Shown piece after piece: positions 11,221 to 22,993 of a stretch of DNA of 64,000 nt. Location: contig JAJEKV010000017.1 of NCBI GenBank assembly GCA_021234155.1, positions 11,785,525 to 11,849,524 of the forward strand, written 5' to 3'. Below the pieces are notes generated by a model. That model was not told the origin of the DNA and ran no database searches. It saw nothing but the letters and a program-made list of their open reading frames with translations. The translations under genes and the position numbers were made by a program. The stretch's first letter is position 1; each line of letters opens with the position of its first letter. This DNA is from Isoetes taiwanensis (taxonomy: Eukaryota; Streptophyta; Lycopodiopsida; Isoetales; Isoetaceae).

Positions 11221-12011
11221 CTTATTTATCTGAAGGAGCTATACCAGAGGAAGATCTTGATGAGGACGAGGCTAAGGAATTTTGCCCCATATTAGTTATA
11301 AATGCATCACAAGAAGAAGCGACCAATGAAGTTATTATTAATAAACATGGCCAGCAAAGAACTCTGTTTGTGGGAGATCTCTTTGTTACACAAAACAAGG
11401 AAGAGATTTCCAAATTCTTTGAGGAGAGAAGTGATGTGTTTGCTTGGGATTATTCTGAGCTCATTGGTATTAAGGAAGAGGTATGTCAATTTGAAATTAA
11501 AATTAAGGAGGGGTGTAAACCTATTTTCCAGAAGTTAAGGAGGATCAATGCTTCACTTTTAGATCTAATCAAGGATGAGTTGCATAAGATGTTGGATGCA
11601 GGTGTTATTGTGGAAATTATTAATCCTGAATGGGTGTCATGCATTGTTCCAGTGGAAAAAAAGAATGGTGCTTTGAGAATTTGTATAGATTATCGAGACT
11701 TGAACAAAGCCACTATAAAAGATTGTTATCCTTTGCCTTTTCTAGAGGAAATTCTATATGCTGTTGCAGGGAAAGTGTACTCATTTTTGGATGGTTTTTC
11801 AGGATTTAATCAGATCAGTATCAAAGAGGAGGATCAACCAAAGACCTCATTTATCACTCCTTGGGGTACATATGCTATGAAAAGAATGCCATTTGGCCTA
11901 ATGAATGCCCCAGCTACTTTCCAAAGAGCAATTGATGTTATTTTCAAAACCATGTCTGCTGAAGAGTTTAGGGTGTATCTAGATGACCTTTCTTGGGTTC
12001 TCACTCTATTA
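11221..12011 (+). pseudogene. Reverse transcriptase, N-terminal part, A1
   Basis: RT fingers and palm: conserved YRDLNKA (about 11690), FLDGFSG-like, TPWGT, MPFGL and the catalytic YLDD (about 11980). Similarity is to plant Tat/Athila reverse transcriptases. A one-base shift just after YLDD changes the frame before the B1 insertion at 12017. The rest of RT resumes at 29107. Confidence 0.9.
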
Positions 12012-12016
12012 ACCAT

Positions 12017-14371
12017 TGCTGCCATGCTATGGCAGCATGTAAGAGCCAAGCATGTATTAGCACTAATCCTATCAGTTTGGTTCAATTTGCAAGATATTAG
12101 GAGAATGCTTCACTAGCATACACTCAAGTTTGAAGAGCAAAGGAAGGACAATTGACTCAAGTCACTCAAGAGATACAAAAAGGTCAAACAAGCATGGGAA
12201 GTGTAGAGAAGAAGAGAAAGAAGATCCCTTGAAGAGCATTCCATGGTATGTGATCATTTATGAGCTTGGCATCTTTGGCATTTTTTTGATTTCCATCCTC
12301 ATCCACTCCACCATCCCAAATAGCATTGAACCTTGGCTCCTTCCTCATACACCTCCCAAAGTCAAACTTGACCTTGAAAGTTCTTTCTAGTCCAAATACA
12401 CCTTCATAAAACACCCACTTGCTTCATCATCCACTAGTTCAAGAGAGACTTGACATAGTCACAACTTTGCTTATGAAGTCAACATTCCATGCAACTTGAG
12501 CAAAATGTAGAGAGGCTTGCAAAATCCCTAAGGGAAATGCTCAAAATTCAAATATGCCTCAAAGATGCCTCAAAGATGCTCCACAAAATTTTTGGCTTCC
12601 TAATGAGCACTAGATGTGCCAAGTCCCTCTACACCATACTACACACATCACACCCATCACCATTTTATCCTTTTCATCTCAAACTCTCATTCAAATCAAA
12701 ATTCATTTCAAAATATCATTGTTGCCACATCACTTTTGACACCTCATCATTCACACACATCATCTCCACATCATTCTAAAAATTTTGACTAGAGAGAATT
12801 TTCAAATTCAAGTGGGCTGACACGTCATCATTCCCATTGGCCATGTCATACTACCTAGCCATGCCATCTTTTTCAAATGCCACTCCATCCACTCCCCAAA
12901 TTTTTTCCAAATTCCAAAGAGCTCTATGGTGAAAAAAGACCCCAGAATATTATAGGGCACAAAAAAAGATTCCCCTAGAGAAAAAGAATTTTGAGAAAAG
13001 GCCTTATTCTAGGCATGATATATGTTTTCTAGGGAATCGTGCCATAGGGTGTAAGGGGTGCAAAAATTTTCCTATCTACCCCCTCCCTAGCCTAATTTCT
13101 CTTCCAAGCCAATCCCCCCCTGCCGCGTGGAGCATCCGGGCGTGTGGGGCGGTGGAGGTACCGAATCCCACGTGGACACTGCACGCAATAATCAGAAAGA
13201 ATGGATTTTTTAGCCCTTATATACCTTGTCTCCCAAATTCGATCAGGCATGTGGGATATTGAGCTTCGGACTACCAAAAAACCTAAATCTAGAAAACGCC
13301 AAGATCTGTTCAATCTGGCCAAACAAACCATTAAATCACTACCTAAACTGGCCGAATCATCATTTTAATGCCATGAATGCTTAGTGCGAGCTAGAAGACA
13401 GAAGATTGGAGGGAAATAATTGAGATCTCAACGGAACAGAACATTCTACAAAAGGGGATTTTCTGCACAGAAGATTTTCGAGGGCTGGAAGGCAAAGAAG
13501 AAAGATTTGGCTTGAAGAAGGACCGGCTTGATAATCTTGAGCTTGTTTCTGACCTCCTATGTTTACCTTTGATCTGGATTGTTGACTCAATACTCCGGAT
13601 TTTATATGTGTACCTATTTAATCCTGTGCCCAAGACCCCGAGCTTGGGATACTATATTGTATCTTCTGAGTGACTGATTAAATTGAAAATCCGACCTTTG
13701 TAGCAATTTGCTTGAGTTGCATTGTGATCTTTTTCCAAAAAGAGAAAATTGTTATTGATTGAGTGTCTAGTGCCTGCACAAATTGTTAGTTAACGTCTTT
13801 GTCGCCCTAAGTTGCAAATCAGAGAGCCGAGCAATGCTAAATACACGCACCAGTTCACCTATAGTAAACATTCTCTCTCTCGAGTTTATTCTCTTCTCAT
13901 AGTCTTAGGCAAAAATTATCAAAAGAAAAATTAGATCCCTTCTGGTCAAAGAAAAAAGTTGGCCCTTGGTGTGCAGACAAATCTGAGAAAGATAGAGCTG
14001 GTAGCTCCAAAAAATTCACCACCAATGTCGAGTTTCAAATTTCAGCTCTCGGTTAGGGATATTGACCAAAAATTGACTGGGTCAGTGATCTGATTTACGC
14101 CTACCTAGCCTACCCCGACCTTGTTGAGTTTTTGCGCTTTAGATTGTGTCAAGTGTTGAGCATCTAGTAGAAAGATATCCAGACCCATAGCTTCATAGAT
14201 CACATCCTGCAACTTATTTTGTGAGGCAGACTTTTTTATCTTCAGGGAAACTCAATCTTAGTGAACTCTAGTGCATTTTTCTGGAATCTTTGCACTCAGA
14301 GTGGTTGCCTTAAGCAACCTGGAGGTTCTAAACCACTGAGGTTGAAGGTTTTGCCAGGAACACCTTCAACA
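12017..14371 (+). repeat. 5' LTR of B1
   Basis: 2355 bp, TGCTGCC...CTTCAACA. The first 21 bp form a palindrome with arms TGCTGCCAT and ATGGCAGCA around GCT. ACGT-core sites occur at 12818-12830 (TGACACGTCATCA) and 13169-13174 (CACGTG), with a CCATTGG box nearby. The TATA-like box is TATATA at 13218-13223. Near the end lie hairpin GGTTGCCTTAAGCAACC (14303-14319), primer-like TGGAGGTTCTA (14320-14330), and a terminal stem GTTGAAGGT...ACCTTCAAC. Confidence 0.93.
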
Positions 14372-14374
14372 TTT

Positions 14375-14393
14375 TGGAGGTTCTGCCGAGATC
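14375..14393 (+). other. Primer-binding site of B1 (tRNA-Gln)
   Basis: TGGAGGTTCTGCCGAGATC starts three bases after the LTR and matches tRNA-Gln as in A and C, with one change relative to B2 and B3. Confidence 0.8.
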
Positions 14394-14414
14394 ATCTTCC
14401 TGGAATCTGGACTC

Positions 14415-15480
14415 ATGGCACCAAGAAGAGTTAATGAGACATCTGAGCCTACTGAGACACAGGATAATCATGAAGCTACTGCTACACCTACTGTCACCAT
14501 ACAAGCGACTGCAGGCATGCCTTATCAATACTTTGAGTTAAATATGCCTACTCCAGTCCCTGTTTTTGATCCGAGCATGAACGCCAACAATTTCCTCAAA
14601 ACTTTTGAAGAATACTATCAAGAATATGGTCACAAAAAAGGCTGTAAGTTTTCTGAGTTTAAGAAGTGTTTTAAGAATGATGAGGTAAGGGCTTGGTTAG
14701 AATATGTTATAGGTTTAGGCACCAATTCTTGGGAAGAACTGGTAAAAAAGTTTCTAGCAAGGTTTGGAAGAGTCTTGGACCCCCAAGATTTAATATTTGA
14801 GTCTTTGGGATCAATCATGTTCCTAACCATACATTGCATCTAGTGGCTTCTTTTATCAGGGGATTGAGCAGCAGAACAAGAATACACAGAAAGCTTTTGA
14901 AGATTCAAAAACAGGAGGGGTTTGATACAATACACAAGGCTTTCACCAAAGCCACTGAAATTGCTGATATGATATCATACTTACCAGATGACATACACTC
15001 ACCAAGTGATCCTTTTTTCCAGATTATGAGCGAGAGTGTATGGGATCAGCACTGCACTGTCTATGCTATCCAAAAGGAAAAGAAAAAAGGTTAAGGTGGA
15101 AGATGATGAGGCTCCTGCAGCAGATGTAAGAGCAGAGATCACCAAGGTATCTCGAGGCAATTGGTTGAGGTAACTAAACAACTGCAAGAGTTGAAGAGCT
15201 CAAAATATGAAAAGAAAACTTACCCCCATGTGTGCATTGCTTTAGAGATACTCACTCTTTCCGATTATTGCTGGTATAGGCCATGCACTAAGTGTGGAAA
15301 AAGAGGTCACTTTGGTAAAGAATGCCCCTGTGTGAATTTTGTAAGGTCAGGGGACATTATGAGGATAGGTGCAAAGGTCAAAGAATATTTTGCCAGACAA
15401 GAAAAATCTAAAATTGGTGAGCCAAGTGCATCTATAAGGTTTGTGCAGGAAGTTGAAGAGCAAGAGGAGATTATGGCTGT
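14415..15480 (+). pseudogene. Gag part of B1 (deleted and frameshifted)
   Basis: ATG at 14415 is 21 bases after the primer site and aligns with the start of B3. The capsid-like domain is recognisable (FEEYYQEYG, then LVKKFLARFG). An internal deletion of about 80 bp near 14800-14815 removes the segment corresponding to QTFRIKHGESVHQYVERFN in B3. Frames shift again near 15040 and 15090-15160. Zinc-knuckle remnants lie at about 15225-15365; only the middle CX2CX4HX4C is intact in frame. Gag would package element RNA. Confidence 0.88.
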
Positions 15481-16429
15481 CCACACCAGAAGGATGAATA
15501 ATGCCAAAGAGAAAGAACTGGCACTTGAGGAAGCTGAGATTTTGAAACATAAAGATGCTGAGCAAGCAGTAGCTGTGCCTCTTCCTCCTGCTCAAAAATT
15601 CGTCAAGAAGGAAAAAGAGTGTGAGGATTTTGAATATTTATTGAAGAATTCTAAAATCTGTGTAGATTTGCTGACCCTACTCAAGATAGCCCCTTCTTAC
15701 AGAAAAAAGGTGCTCAATCTTACTAAGGAAGATGAGTTTGCCCTGACAAACCACATTGATGAGCACATGCTCACTCAGGATGATAATGATCCTGGAGCTT
15801 TCACTTGTGTTGCTAAAATGGAAGGAAAAGTATTGACCAAAGTTCTGCTAGATGGAGGATCACCCTTGAACGTGATGCCACACCATGTCATGAGACTATG
15901 TGGACTAGAAATAGATAAGAAGGCTCCAATGATCTTGAAATCTTTCTCTAACTCTAAAATCAATCCAGTGGGAATAGTTAGCAATGTGCCTATTGATGTT
16001 GAAGGAATAATGGTTGCAGCTAACTTTGTTGTGGTTGCTTTTGAAGGAATAGGGGACAAATCAGATATATATGACTTACTTTTGGGCAGAAGGTGGCTTT
16101 CTACAGTAGATGCTAGGCCTGTGTGGTCAAGAGGAGAATGTACCATCTCAAATGGCAAGAAAAAGGTAACATTGTATAATAAGTTAGGAGAGTTTGAAAG
16201 CATGAATTTCATTAAAGAAGAAATGTTAATATCACATCCATGTGGAGAATTTGAACTGGATACAGTAGAGTTGGAGTCTAGCATAGAAATCTCAAAGGAG
16301 TTGGCTTCAACCAGGTTGAGCAATTTTGCTTATTTATGGTTTGATGGTGGTGTTTCCAAAAGGCTTAATGTGGCATCTTCTGCTGCTATTCTCAAGGATG
16401 CTTCCAACAAAGTTCTTTGGCTAAAGTAG
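15481..16429 (+). pseudogene. Protease and start of upstream RNase H, B1
   Basis: This frame, open since about 15161, carries the aspartic protease with active site LLDGGSPLNVMP (about 15845-15880). DGG replaces the usual D-T/S-G triad. Next come the flap-like region and LLLGRRWL, then WFDGGVSKRLN (about 16340), the first catalytic Asp of the RNase H located before RT. A frameshift near 16415-16430 moves the rest of the RNase H into the next frame. Confidence 0.88.
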
Positions 16430-17622
16430 GAAGAATTTATCCTAATGTCACTTCTAATATGGCAGAATATAAGGCATTGATTGCAGGTCTTCAAGAGGCA
16501 AAAAATCTAAACATCAGGAATGTAATCATCTTTGGAGACTCTCAGCTTGTCTGCAGGCAAATATCAGGAGAATATCAGGCCAAGAATGAAGACATGTTGC
16601 AGCTCAAAAATCAAGCCATGCTAGAACTGAAGAATTTTGATACCTGGGAACTCTGCCATGTTCCAAGGGAGCAAAATGGTGAAGCAGACTCGTTGTGCAG
16701 AAGTGTGCTACTTGAACATTTGGCTGAGGGAGCAATTCAAGAGGAGGAACTTGAGAAGAGAGATCTGCAACAGCTATACCCCATCCTGGTAATCAATGCA
16801 AGTGAAGACAAACAGGTAAGGGAAGTCAAGGTCAATAAGAAAGGTCTAGATAGGGTGTTATATGTTGGAGATTTGTTCAGAGAAGAGGATAATGCCTTGG
16901 TTACTAATTTTTTTGATGATTGGAAGGATATCTTTGCTTGGGATTATGATGAGCTGGTGGGAATTGACAAAAGCATTTGTGAATTTGAAATAAAGATAAA
17001 GGGAGGTATGAAACCTGTTATACAAAAGCTAAGAAGAATCAATGCTTCTCTATTAGGTCTAATCAAGGAAGTATTATACAAAATGAAAGATGCAGGTGTG
17101 ATTACTGAAATTGTGAATCCTGAGTGGCTATCTTGCATTGTTCCTGTTGAAAAGAAAAACAAGGCCATTAGGATCTGCATAGACTATAGAGATTTAAACA
17201 AAGCTACTGTCAAGGATTGTTACCCTTTGCCATTTCTGGAAGAGGTGTTGCATGCTGTAGCAGGGAAAGAGATTTACTCATTCTTAGATGGCTTTTCAGG
17301 TTTTAATCAGATAAGCATCAAAGAAGGTGATCAGCCAAAAATTTCATTCATCACACCTTGGGGAACATTTGCCATGAAAAGAATGCCATTTGGATTGATG
17401 AATGCTTCTGCAACATTCCAAAGAGCCATGCATGCAATTTTTAAAGAAATGCCAGCTAACATTTTTCGTGTGTTCTTGGATGATCTTTGCTTGGGAACTT
17501 CTCTGGAAAGACATTTTGATATGCTAACCATGTTGTTTGACTTGTGTAGAAAGGGAGGAGTGAGTTTGAACCCCAAAAAGTGTGTTTTTTATCATCAAAA
17601 GGAGAATTGCTTGGGCATGTAG
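16417..17622 (+). pseudogene. Upstream RNase H (remainder) and reverse transcriptase, B1
   Basis: Carries the remaining RNase H residues in order: Glu in AEYKALIAG, Asp in FGDSQLV and Asp in EADSLC, so all four acidic positions are present across the frameshift. RT follows with IDYRDLNKA, FLDGFSGFNQI, TPWGTF, MPFGLMN and FLDD (about 17475). The frame breaks near 17600-17640, and a few bases look scrambled compared with B2 and B3. RT would copy element RNA inside the particle. Confidence 0.9.
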
Positions 17623-17639
17623 TATCCACAAAGAATTCA

Positions 17640-19033
17640 AATATCCGACAAGAAGATTGAAGCCCCGAGAGGAAACCGACACCTCCAAAACCCCTCAAAC
17701 AGGTTAAAAAGCTTCATAGGGATGACCAGCTTCTTGAGAATGTATGTCCCTCATTTTTCCCACACCATAAGCCCAATCTCCAGCCTCACAAAGGTTGGGA
17801 AGTTCTCCAAAAGTGAAAGCAAACACATCCTAGTAGATTGGGATGAGCAATGCCAAAATTCTTTTGACAAAATCATTGATGCCATTTGCAAATCTATCCT
17901 GCTAAAACCTCCTGATCTAGAGAAGCCCTTCAAAGCTTACATCAGTGTGACAAAAAAAGCAATTGGTTTGGCACTGCTACAAGGGGATCATGTAATTACT
18001 TTTGCAAGCAAGATGTGGTCTGATACTGAAATTAGATATCCCAAAGGAGAAAAAGTGCAGCAGCCCTGATGTTTTTAATAGAGAGACAAGGACATCTTCT
18101 GCAAAACAATCAGGTGCAAGTGTTCATGAGGCAAAATCCTTTTTCACTCCTATTTGCAAAAAAACAGCCAAAGGCTAAACTGTGCAGGTGGGCTTGTAAG
18201 ATCCAAGCTTATGATATTACTGTAAAGGTGGTAAAGTTGATCGAGAATCCCAGCTCCTATCTTCCACTTGTGTTGTTTGAGCATGAAGATCAAGATGGTT
18301 TATGTGTTGATGACAATCTAACAAACTTGATCTCTGTTGATGCAGAGAACATTGATTGGCAATTTGACATCAGAAACTATTTGGAAAGCAATGAGTTACC
18401 TAAGAACTTGAGTAGCAGTCAAGAAAGAAGATTTAGGGACAAGTGCAAGAAGTTCAGGCTAATTGAAGGGATCCTATGCAAAGTTGACAAGGAGGGAGTC
18501 TTGCTGAGATGTGTGGATAAAGAAGAGGCTAGAATGATAATCGAGGCGTGTCATGAGGGAGTTTGTGGAGGACACTTTGCAGCAAACACAACTGCAAAAA
18601 AGATTTTAAGGTCAGGATACTTTTGGCCTACTCTCTTTAAGGATTGTTATGAAGCTATAAAATGCTGCCATAAATGTCAGATTTTTGGCAAAAGAACCTT
18701 ACAACCAGCTGCCCTGACTGCCATAATTTCCCCTGGACCTTTCCAAATGTGGGGGCTGGATTTTATAGGCCCCATAGACCCACCTTCCACAGCTCAACAC
18801 CAGTTTATATTAGTTGCCACTGATTACTTTACCAAATGGGCAGAGGCAATTCCTTTGAGAGAAGCCAATGCCCAAGCCACTGCAAGGTTTCTACATGAAA
18901 ATATCTGTGCCAGATTTGGTATCCCTTTCAAAATTGTTTCTGATAGAGGCAGCCAATTCATCAACAATGCAATTGCATTACTTCTAGCCACCTTGAAAGT
19001 TAAACACACCAAGAGTTCATCCTATTACCCTCT
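17640..19033 (+). pseudogene. RT thumb, degenerate RNase H and N-terminal integrase, B1
   Basis: Two frames, broken near 18065. The first has the RT thumb and the usual gypsy RNase H position, where the expected TDAS is replaced by a stretch without acidic residues (AYISVTKKAIG); the later catalytic acids are also missing. The second frame has the integrase HHCC finger (HEGVCGGHFA ... CCHKCQ, about 18550-18680) and the catalytic core with WGLDFIG and SDRGSQF. The reading stops at SSYYP where G1 is inserted (19034), before the catalytic Glu. Confidence 0.9.
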
Positions 19034-21525
19034 GTGACGAGCCTGCCGAGTTGACCCTCCGGGCAACTCGGGATCTTGTCTACTTAAGGCTAGATTTGTG
19101 TACATGTGAATTCAGGTGAAGAATTAAATCTTCCTTTGCAATTAAAATCCACAGTTTAGGCTCAACAAACAACCCTGGTTCATGTATTCAACATATTCAT
19201 AAGCTTAATACATTCCAAGTTCTAACTGAGAAAATCAATAGCTCAATATTTACAATGTGTTATAAATATACATGCACAATAGCACTGAGCAAATCAACAG
19301 AAACTGCTAGCTCTAGAACTCAGGCACGATTCCCGGCCACATTGCCACCATCAACTTGACCGCCACCTTGCGGGTTCACTGCACATGCACTCACTGGGGT
19401 TAGTCCTCGTGACTAAGTGGGGATCCCATAGCTGCTACTGCGTACATAGGAACACTCTGACATCTTGGATAACATACACATGAACAATTCCAAATATACA
19501 AGAGACTATGGTGCAGTGCTAGACAATGACAACAAAAGAAATATCATAAGAGTCCAGAGCAAGAACACAAAGCCAAAGTACCAAAACAACATAACAAAGC
19601 TCCGGGACAATGGGAAGCTCAGCCAGCCTACATGCAGGCCCTGTTAGCAGAGAAATGCCCGGCCAGCTCACATTCCGAGCCCCGTTGGCGGAGTTGGTGG
19701 GGTGAACCTCGTATGCGCATACCCTTCCCACCCTACGCCCGGGCGCCGAGGACCTCTTACCATGGAGTCACAGGAGTTGACGTACAACCTCACCGGGAAG
19801 CTACGCCCGTGAGGAAGCCACGCCCGGTGTCACAGAGCATAGATACAAGAACACAGATGACATGAGAATGCCGGAACTACCCAGGCCACCGAACCTGGAA
19901 GTCCGACCCCGGAGGTTCCAAGTACATACATAATATCAAGAACAACAGTGGAACAATTCAAAGACCATAACATGTGTGTTCATTAGAGAATTTACTATAA
20001 ATGTGCCTAGATCATACTCTTAGCCCTTGTCGAGGTTGCCCATACAACCTAACTATGCCGAAGTAGCTAGATCGGTGATGAAAACCATAATGATAATTCA
20101 ACGTTGATGTAGCGTGCTCAAACCATCCCTATAAGGTCGATCGCGGACTCACTTCACCATATTATTTACTTAAGCTTCCTTAGATATGGTTTCAAGATTT
20201 TAATATTAAAAAGCCACTTTCATAGCTAACTAATTTATTGAGACAAGTAATGCGAGTCTTATAATTACATGCTTACAACCTTAAAATCTACAGATCTTAT
20301 GACCCTTATCGCTTTCGGTAAGCCTTGTCCACTTGATCCCGTGTTATGCCCCATCTCCAAGAACAAGTCTATACCATTGCTCTAGATACCTTGAATTTTC
20401 TTAGATTTAAGTTTCATAATATATTAATTAAATTCAACCGCTCATGGAATACAAATGCTTATTAACTGTATCACTATTGCCATTATTACCCCAGCTTAGC
20501 TCTTCAGATCCACTTTCCTCCATGGCTAAGCCTTCTCTTAAGCCAAGACATAAACCAATTCACCTCGCTTTTATGTGTCAACAAATCAAGCAATTATTAA
20601 ACAACAAATCAAGCAACAATTAAACCAAGCAACCAATTGTTCAGCCAAATTTATGACTACGGGCTTAACACGGAACCAACCAGGGACCTTGAAGCGACAC
20701 CTGCACGGCCCTCTCACGCATCAAAATAGGCAGCCCATGCATCGATTCAGCAATCTAGGCCATCGACCTGCAGGTTCTAAGTCGGATTTTTGCAAAGACG
20801 ACTCCTCTAAATGCATGGTTTTTGCAGACTTTGGCTGGGCGAATCCTTCCGATCAATCTAATACATACATGCCCTGACCATTTCGGCCCTTGCTAACCCA
20901 AATTCGGCCCTTATTCCACAATTTCGATCTGTTCCGTGTCGTTTTCAAGTGCTTCCAGTGGTTCCGGTGCCATCTAGGATGGCTTTGCTACTGTAAAACT
21001 TATTGTTTGCGGTGTATGATTTCTGAAGTTGATCCCTCCGGATCAATTTCGGCCTACTTCAGGCCCTCTTACTATAATTTTCCCATCAACCTCATCTCAT
21101 ATGCTTGCTCCAAAGAAAAAGCCTCTCCGTCCATCACCGTTCACAGTTCTTACAAAAGTCCTTCCCAAAAGCATGTGCAAATCTGATCCTAACAGCCCAT
21201 GCACTCAATTGAATCCATAGAATCAGAATTCAAAACCCACCGGAAAGGAAGAACAATTTGACGCCGTCTATGCAAGCTCTTGCCTCTAGATAGCCTCCTC
21301 CGGCTCCTCTGCAACTCAAATCCCTTCTGGAGCTCCTCTCTTGCAAAAACTCCTCACGTACCACCAACAAAAGCCCTCTTCTACAATTTTTCTTTTTTTA
21401 TAGTTTGCTTATGTGGATATTAGATATATGCCATGCATATATCCCAATGCATATATCCCAATCTATTAGACATATGCTTTATGTGCAATACCAATGCTGG
21501 AGTCTTAGGGCCTAGGACCGTTACA
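19034..21525 (-). repeat. 3' LTR of G1
   Basis: 2492 bp. In element orientation it runs TGTAACGGTCC...CTCGTCACA. A TATA-like TATAAAAAAA lies on the minus strand at about 21402-21393. The LTR differs from its partner mainly by small indels and CAG/CTG-centred changes. No gene is seen in it. Confidence 0.93.
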
Positions 21526-21538
21526 ATCTCCCCTTCTA
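21526..21538 (-). other. Polypurine tract of G1
   Basis: On the minus strand AGAAGGGGAGAT lies directly before the 3' LTR, the normal place for the plus-strand primer. This contrasts with families A, B and C, where no purine tract abuts the LTR. Confidence 0.8.
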
Positions 21539-21602
21539 AAATTCAACCCATGTCCTCATGGGTCGATCCTAGGAGCTGTCATGCTTATTGACACACAGAC
21601 TG

Positions 21603-22886
21603 CTACAACAATGAAACAAAAGCAAAACCATCCTGAACCTTACCTGGAATCTGCACTACAGAAGGTGCTTGAGCTCCATCACGTGGAGCTTCAGCGGCGT
21701 ACACAACCATTTGGTGTTGCGGAAGATCCATCACTGCGGCAGCTCTAGCCTCACCACTCGGCTGCCTTCGCTCAATGATTCTATCATCTGTACCCCATCT
21801 TTCCTCAGGCTGACGCTCCCTTTGATTCGATCGAGGTTCTCCACGGCCTCTGCCTCTACCAGCATTTGGATATCGATTGGATCGTTCTGGTCCCATGGCA
21901 CTTCTATCTAGCTGTTGTGAATCCATGGGCATTGAGGAGCTACGTCCCTCAATACTGCCAAATACTGGGCAATTGTTTCTTGTGTGGCCTGTTGCCCTAC
22001 AACGGAAGCAACGCCCCTCTTCAAAGCACCGCTGGCTTTCCTCGTCAGTGAGCTGTGGGGGTATCTTACTACCTTCAATCTGGCTACTACTTGCCCGGTT
22101 CCTCATATTGTTGCTCTGAACCTCCACAGATGGACTAGCAGATGGCTCCCCTCTAAATGATCGTCTTCGGCCATACGAGCTCTCAACTGGCCAAGAGGAA
22201 GGTGCCTGTCTCTTCCTTTGGGTTTCTAACGCAGCTTTCTCTGCCAAATCTGTCTCTCGGCTTTTGGCAATCCGAACAACCTCCTCAAGGTCCTTATAAG
22301 CAACTCCTGACATCGTACTCTTGATATCCACATGAAGGCCCTTCACAAATCTAGAACACAACTTGACTTTATCCATAGCAGGACAATGAGGCTGCAATCT
22401 TCTAAACCTCTCATTGTAATCTGCTACTGTGCCCGTCTGTACACAATCGAAGAACTCGTTCATCTTCTCAACCTTGTACCCTGGAGGTGTGAAATGACCC
22501 TCAAAAGCGGTCTTAAAATCAGCCCATGTAGCCTGTACTGGAGTCTTCCCCAGATCAATCAGGCATGTCTCCCACCAAACTCTTGCAAAGCCTCCTAACA
22601 TTGCCTGAGCAAGCAAAGCCTTCACAGAATCCTGTGCTTTGATCAAATCAAAATAAAATTCTACCCCACGGAGCCAGGCATCAGCATCATCCCCTGTTGT
22701 GTTCTCACCTGTGAACACTTCTCTTTTGGTGTCCTTTAACACCTTATCAATGGCTTTCTCAGCCTCACTCTTCTGCTGCGATGCACTCTGCTGCAAGGCT
22801 TGCTGAATAGCTTGCAGGATACTAGTTACATCTGGAGCTCCATCGGCTCCATCTCCCCCTGCACTACTAGCACCACCAGCATCCAT
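21603..22886 (-). CDS. Gag polyprotein of G1
   Basis: An intact 427-codon frame starting at the ATG at 22886, about 90 bases after the primer site. Residues about 45-220 resemble the Ty3/gypsy capsid domain (AWLRGVEFYFD, WWET, DFKTAFEGHF, YNERFRRL). One zinc knuckle CFRCRATGHTRNNC (CX2CX4HX4C) lies near residue 290, followed by an Arg/Gly/Ser-rich tail. The start region is Ala/Gly-rich. It would assemble particles and bind element RNA. Nothing resembling protease, RT or integrase follows; only about 65 bp separate its stop from the polypurine tract. It is unlike the Gag of A and B, which has three knuckles. Confidence 0.9.
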   Translation of the reverse strand: MDAGGASSAGGDGADGAPDVTSILQAIQQALQQSASQQKSEAEKAIDKVLKDTKREVFTGENTTGDDADAWLRGVEFYFDLIKAQDSVKALLAQAMLGGFARVWWETCLIDLGKTPVQATWADFKTAFEGHFTPPGYKVEKMNEFFDCVQTGTVADYNERFRRLQPHCPAMDKVKLCSRFVKGLHVDIKSTMSGVAYKDLEEVVRIAKSRETDLAEKAALETQRKRQAPSSWPVESSYGRRRSFRGEPSASPSVEVQSNNMRNRASSSQIEGSKIPPQLTDEESQRCFEEGRCFRCRATGHTRNNCPVFGSIEGRSSSMPMDSQQLDRSAMGPERSNRYPNAGRGRGRGEPRSNQRERQPEERWGTDDRIIERRQPSGEARAAAVMDLPQHQMVVYAAEAPRDGAQAPSVVQIPGKVQDGFAFVSLL

Positions 22887-22979
22887 GATCTCTTACTAGT
22901 CTGCACATAGACAATGGAAACATTAACAACCCACTTCAAGAGCATGAATCATTCTCAAACTCCCACTAAGATCCAACAC

Positions 22980-22991
22980 GCTCTGATACCA
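22980..22991 (-). other. Primer-binding site of G1 (tRNA-iMet)
   Basis: On the minus strand TGGTATCAGAGC lies two bases inside the 5' LTR. This is the standard plant initiator-methionine primer site and it fixes the element's orientation. Confidence 0.93.
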
Positions 22992-22993
22992 AT

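Noticed and set aside
12130-12390. Recurrent short frame in family B LTRs (also 26873-27133)
   Set aside because: Lies in U3 upstream of the TATA-like box and is broken in B2; likely chance in duplicated sequence.
19519-19865. GC-richer patch in the G1 LTR with open frames on both strands
   Set aside because: Frames differ between the two LTRs and there is no domain; it is part of the repeat.
21603-22886. Possible host gene (CCHC zinc-finger protein)
   Set aside because: It sits exactly between two LTRs with primer site and polypurine tract, so it is Gag.
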